A stretch of DNA of 64,000 nucleotides from NCBI RefSeq assembly GCF_035046505.1, contig NC_089822.1, positions 103,114,659 through 103,178,658 of the forward strand, in the 5' to 3' direction. Numbering within the stretch: position 1 is the first letter of the stretch; the number at the start of each line of letters is the position of its first letter. Shown here piece after piece: positions 34,101 through 40,100 of this stretch. The DNA is from Tiliqua scincoides. Its lineage: Eukaryota > Chordata > Lepidosauria > Squamata > Scincidae. The position numbers and the translations under genes are program-made. The notes under the pieces were generated by a model. That model did no database searches and had not been told where the DNA came from. It was given only the letters and a program-made list of their open reading frames with translations.

Positions 34101-37100
34101 TATGACTGGGTAGGTCTCCTGGGCGGGGCAGCATGTTGCAGTCCTCTGCCCTGGGACGGCACAGGGGCTAGGTTCACAACTGTTTCTCTGTCCATAGGCA
34201 GCCACCATTTTCCTCTGAAAGTCCCCTTAGTATGATCCCAAGGGCCAGTTAAGAGCAGATTGTGTGTGAAAAAACAAGAATGTGATCTTGATCTTGGTCA
34301 CAGATGGAGAATGGGCCAATATTCTGGGCATATGAGACAATATTCTGTATATATTTCAGAAATAATTCCAAGGAAAGTACAAGAGCCTCTTTATTGTGTA
34401 CCTTGAGAATCAGACACCTGAAGGACAGATTTCAGGGATGCCGGGACACTTGAAGCTTCATCTTATTCTTATTTATGAGCCATTACAGGGAAGCAGGTTG
34501 AGTTCTATAGCCCTAAACAGGGGTAACTTGATCTGTGTGCAATACCTTCAGCTGGTCGTAAGGGCAGTGGACTTGCTGGTGATCATCAATTTCAAAGGGT
34601 TCCAGGAACTTGAGGATGATTTGCAGCCCCGCCTCTACTCGAATGCTGTAGTTACACTGCAGATTAGGTGGGTAGGGATCAGGATAGCCTGGGCTGATCA
34701 GATACCCAGAATGCTCTGTGAAGAGTTCATTGCTGCACTCGGCTGCGGAGTAAGGAATCAAGAGAAGATTTACGGAAAGCCAGGGACATTGCACTAGGCA
34801 GTGCACTCATTTGGGGGGCAGATTGGATCTAAGTAAATGCCTCACTGGACAAATGGCAACAAGTTGAGAATTCTCCCCATTTGTCAACATTTGTACGAGT
34901 GTTTTTTTTTTATTATTTTATTGTTTCTCTTACTGGTAACAAATAGATTCCAGCATGTACTTTCACACCTGTTCTGTACTCCCAATTTCTAACACAGATT
35001 ACAGTTCCCATTAAACCCAGAAACACAAGACTGCAAGTTTAGGAAAAGTTCACAATTTATCATCCATTAACTGCTCAGACTAATGGTGTAAACACAATCA
35101 GGGCATTTAAGGCTGCAATCCTATCCTCACTTACCCAGGAGTAAGCTCCATTGACTCTAATGGCATTTACTTCTGACTAGACAGGCATAGGATTGGCTCT
35201 AAGGTGGTTATGGGGTCACTCATACTCATTGAATTGTCTTCTGTGTGAAGCATTAGTTAACTAATGGTAATATTTAGCATTTATACCGCACTTACAGTGT
35301 TAATGTATGCAGTCGCATACATTAACACAGTAATAATTGCATTACCATTAAAAGGACAACCAGTATAATCCGCATATTGCAGATGGGAGACAGAAGGTCC
35401 AATCCTATCCAACTTTCCACCACCAATACCGCCACAATGCAGACCTGGGGTAAGGGGACAAATGTTCCCTTACCTTGAGGAGGTCTCAGTGACTGCTGCA
35501 GGATGTAGTGCACACCCTGTTGGCACAGCTGCATCAGCGCTGGAAAGTTATAACATAAGAACCTAAGAGCATAAGTGCCCTGGTGGGTCAGGCCAAAGGC
35601 CCATCTAGTCCAGCTTCCTGTATCTCACAGTGGTCCACCAGATGTCTCAGGGAATACACAAGACAACAAGAAAGCTGCATCCTGTTGTTGCTCTCTTGCA
35701 CCTAGCATTCTGAGGTCGCCTGCTTCTGAAATCAAGAGGTTGCACATGCCCATCATTTTTTATAACCTGTGATGGACTTTTCCACCATATATCTGTCCAA
35801 TCCCCCTTTAAAGGCATCCAGGCCAGATACCATCACCAAATCCTGTGGCAAGGAGTTCCACAACCTAATTACACGCTAGTTAAAGAAGTATTTTCTTTTG
35901 TCTGTTCTAACTCTAATAATACTCAATTTTAGTGGATGTCCCCTGGTTCAGGTGTAAAAGAACATCCATAAGAACATAAGAACATAAGAACAGCCCCACT
36001 GGATCAGGCCATAGGCCCATCTAGTCCAGCTTCCTGTATCTCACAGCGGCCCACCAAATGCCCCAGGGAGCACACCAGATAACAAGAGACCTCATCCTGG
36101 TGCCCTCCCTTGCATCTAGCCTTCTGACATAGCCCATTTCTAAAATCAGGAGGTTGCGCATACACATCATGGCTTGTACCTCATAATGGATTTTTCCTCC
36201 AGAAACTTGTCCAATCCCCTTTTAAAGGCGTCTAGGCCAGATGCCGTCACCACATCCTGTGGTAAGGAGTTCCACAGACCAACCTCACGCTGAGTAAAGA
36301 AATATTTTCTCTTGTCTGTTCTAACTCTCCCAACACTCAATTTTAGTGGATGTCCCCTGGTTCTGGTGTTATGTGAGAGTGTAAAGAGCATATCTCTATC
36401 CACTCTGTCCATCCCCTGCATAATTTTGTATGTCTCAATCATGTCCCCCCTCAGGCATCTCTTTTCTAGGCTGAAGAGGCCCAAACGCCGTAGCCTTTCC
36501 TCATAAGGAAGATGCCCCAGCCCCGTAATCATCTTAGTCGCTCTCCTTTGCACCTTTTCCATTTCCACTATGTCTTTTTTGAGCTGCAGCGACCAGAACT
36601 GGACACAATACTCCAGGTGTGGCCTTACCATAGATTTGTACAACGGCATTATAATATTAGCCGTTTTGTTCTCAATACCCTTCCTAATGATCCCAAGCAT
36701 AGAATTGGCCTTCTTCACTGCCGCCGCACATTGGGTCAATACTTTCATCGACCTGTTCACCACCACCCCAAGATCTCTCTCCTGATCTGTCACAGACAGC
36801 TCAGAACCCATAATAATAATAATATAATAATAACAGGTATTTATATACCGCCTTTCTTGGTCTTTATTCAAGACTTTATTCAAGGCGGTTTACATAGGCA
36901 GGCTTTATTAAATCCCTATTAAATAGGGATTTTTACAATTTCAAAGAAGGTTCTTTCTTTCAAGAACGACTACATTCAAGGTGTTTCATTCCGATCTGGC
37001 TTCACATTCTGGCCTCCATCCTCCCACGCTCAGAGCAGATGGAATTGCTCGGCTTCAGCTTGTCAGCTGCTCCAAGGTCACACGGTGCCGGTGGCCTCGA

Positions 37101-40100
37101 ACTGGCGACTTTGTGGATGTTATCTTCAGGCAGACGGAGGCTCTACCCTCTAGACCAGACCTCCTGCCCTATATCCCATCAGCCTATATCTAAAGTTTTG
37201 ATTTTTTGCCCCAATGTGCATGACCTTACACTTACTGACATTGAAGCGCATCTGCCACTCTATCCACTCTATCCCTCTATCCACTCTTTCCACCCCCTGT
37301 ATAATTTTATACATCTCAATCACTTCCCGTCTCAGGAGCCGTTTTCCTTGTCTGTATAGGATTGGGCCCTGAAGCCGAGACACAGTGGCTTGCCCAAGTC
37401 TGCTTTTTGAGTCTGGGCTTGAACAGGCACCTCCTGGCACCTTCGTCTCACAGGCACTATGCTACACTCATTTCCTGTTCTCCCCAGCCCTCTGCTTTCT
37501 GTGGTAGGTGCTTGACCTCTCACCTTGACAGGAATGCTGGTCACTCTGGAGTTGGTAGCCAGGGTGGCAAGAGCAGAAGTAGCCTCCGATATAGTTGTGG
37601 CAGAGATGCTGGCACCGAGGTCCATCATCATCAACATCATTCCCACGGGCACACTCGTCCAAATCTGAGAATTTCCATGTCCAGAGTCATGGGTATAAAA
37701 GTAAAGCACACTTCCAGTTAATGGGGGGGGAAAGGTGCCTCTGCTATTTGGAAGTTTGGGATATAGCACAGGAAATTATGCAGTGTGGTTAACTGTATAT
37801 TTCATATGTTTTGAATGCGGACATTGCTATGGCTCATGGTTGATGCAAATAACGAGTGTTGGTTTGGGTATCAGGAAAGCAAAAAATGAAAATGTTTCAT
37901 AGTGCAAGGCTTTAAGGTTGAAAAGCATTTTAAACATTTTTTTTTACAGTGTTTGATTATTAAACAGCAAACATAAGCATTTTAAAGTATACCCTGTTTC
38001 TGAACTCTAGAGTCTGGATGGGAGAGGGCTAATTAAGACTTAAGAAACCTTTGGTATATCTCAGCAGTTAGATAGCTGAAATATTTTGTCTTATAGCTGT
38101 GATTTTAGTATTTTAACTAATTTGAAAATGAAAATGGAGAAAGGAGATTCAGGTTGTGCCAAACCCCCCCCCCCCCCATTTTTTACAGGCAAACTGTGTC
38201 AAGGTACTGTAGGGCTTGAACCAAGAGTGCGAGATTCTTTACATACTGTGCAACAGGACTGCTAGTCAGACGAGTGAACTGTATTCAATTTGAGAATGGG
38301 GGAATTAGCTATGGACTTTTCAGGGCTGGCCCAAGACCTCTTGATGCCTGAGGCAGCATGCCAAATGCTGCCCCCCTTACCCAATGGTGTGCCAGTCTGG
38401 ACATAAGAACATAAGAACAGCCCCACTGGATCAGGCCATAGGCCCATGTAGTCCAGCTTCCTGTATCTCACAGCAGCCCACCAAATGCCCCAGGGAGCAC
38501 ACCAGATAACAAGAGACCTGCATCCTGGTGCCCTCCCTTGCATCTGACATAGCCCATTTCTAAAATCAGGAGGTTGCACATACACATCATGGCTTGTAAC
38601 CTGTAATGGATAAGGAGCAGAGACTGGCAAATTCTAGCTCAACACTCTCCTCCCTTCCACATTTCCTCTTCTGGTCTGCCTCCCTTTTCCAAACCAGGGA
38701 GTAGGAGTAGTGGCGGTGGAGACAAGCTGGCAGACAGAGATGTGCGACCCCCCCCAACCTGTTGTCTGAAGCAACCGCTTCAGGTGACCTCATGAATGTG
38801 CTGGCCTTGGGACTCTTAATCCCACCCCTCTCCCATGCTGCATCATGAAGCAGTGATCCCAGAGAACTAATCCTATGCAAACATCTGCCATAACTGTTAC
38901 CCTGCACATGCCCGATCTCGTCTGATCTTGGAAGCTAAGCAGGGTCAGGCCTGGTTAGTACTTGGATGGGAGACCACCTGGGAATACCGGGTGCTGTAGG
39001 CTTGTACCAGAATCTTTCGAGACTGAAGGTTGCCAACCACAACCAAAGTTGCCACATCTGCTGCTCTCCCTCAGACTATGGAGACAGCTTCTACCTCCTT
39101 GTCTGTCTGCTCCAACTAGCTGAACCTGAGTGCCTGGAACAAAGGGGACAATTTCCTTAGTTTCTGCCCATTGCTGTCACTTGGGGCACTACTCAAATTT
39201 CTTCCATGATGGCTGCAAGAAGGCCTCTGCTTAGAGTTAGGCTAGTAATATTTGTATCATCTCCGTGTGCTCTTTCTGGATAAGGAGATTTGAGACTCAC
39301 CCACAGCATGATAATAGGCTGAGAAACCCTTGTAGGAGACAATGTTGCCATTTTCCTCGTTGGAGAAATCAGAGGAGAAGAACAGACGCATTCGATTCCC
39401 AATGGACGTAAACACTCTGCCTCCAGGATGGTTGCCTGCGGTTGAGCCGAGCCGGCCACAGTACCTGCCCAAGTCTTTCTTATCTGCTGTGATCTGCCAA
39501 AAGTCCATCAGTGGCAGAAAGAAGAGGAGAAGAAAGCATTAGAATGTGTGGAGTTCATTGGCCAAGACCCAGGAACTACATGTCTTAGGGGGTTGTGGGC
39601 TTACATTTCTTGAAGAGGAGTAACTGTGTGTGGGTTGCAGGAGTTCACTAAACTTTTTGAAACAGAGAAAAGTTGAAAAGCCAGTATGTGATGCAAAAAA
39701 ATGCTGTTCAAAGGTGGGGTGTGTGTGTCTATATTCCTTCTTGGCTGCACCTAAAATAGGTCTTTGGATCAAAGAAGAGGAAGGGATAGGGCAGGAGGTG
39801 TGGTCTGGAGATTGAGCTGAAGCCTTACTTGAAGAAGCTAAGCAGGATCCACTTTGATCTGGCCTTGGATGGGCAACTGGAACGCAGCTGACAGAGCCTT
39901 GTGGAGGAATTGGAAAGGCGTGTGGAGTGCGTGGAGTCAGCAGGCAGGAAATAGATAACATCTTGAGAGCCAGACTGAGGCTTGATTTGGGATTGCCTGT
40001 GGAAGTGTGGAAGGCTAGAGCTGCCATCAGGATGGTGACTGCACTATGAAGGGAAGCATCTGGAGAATTGGAGGGTTCTATGGGTTTCTCTCAGAGAATA

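Noticed and set aside
36815-37172. tRNA gene on the minus strand
   Set aside because: A and B boxes are present but the element continues for hundreds of bases into a repeat tail and sits inside a CR1 copy with flanking CCCAT. It is a tRNA-derived SINE.
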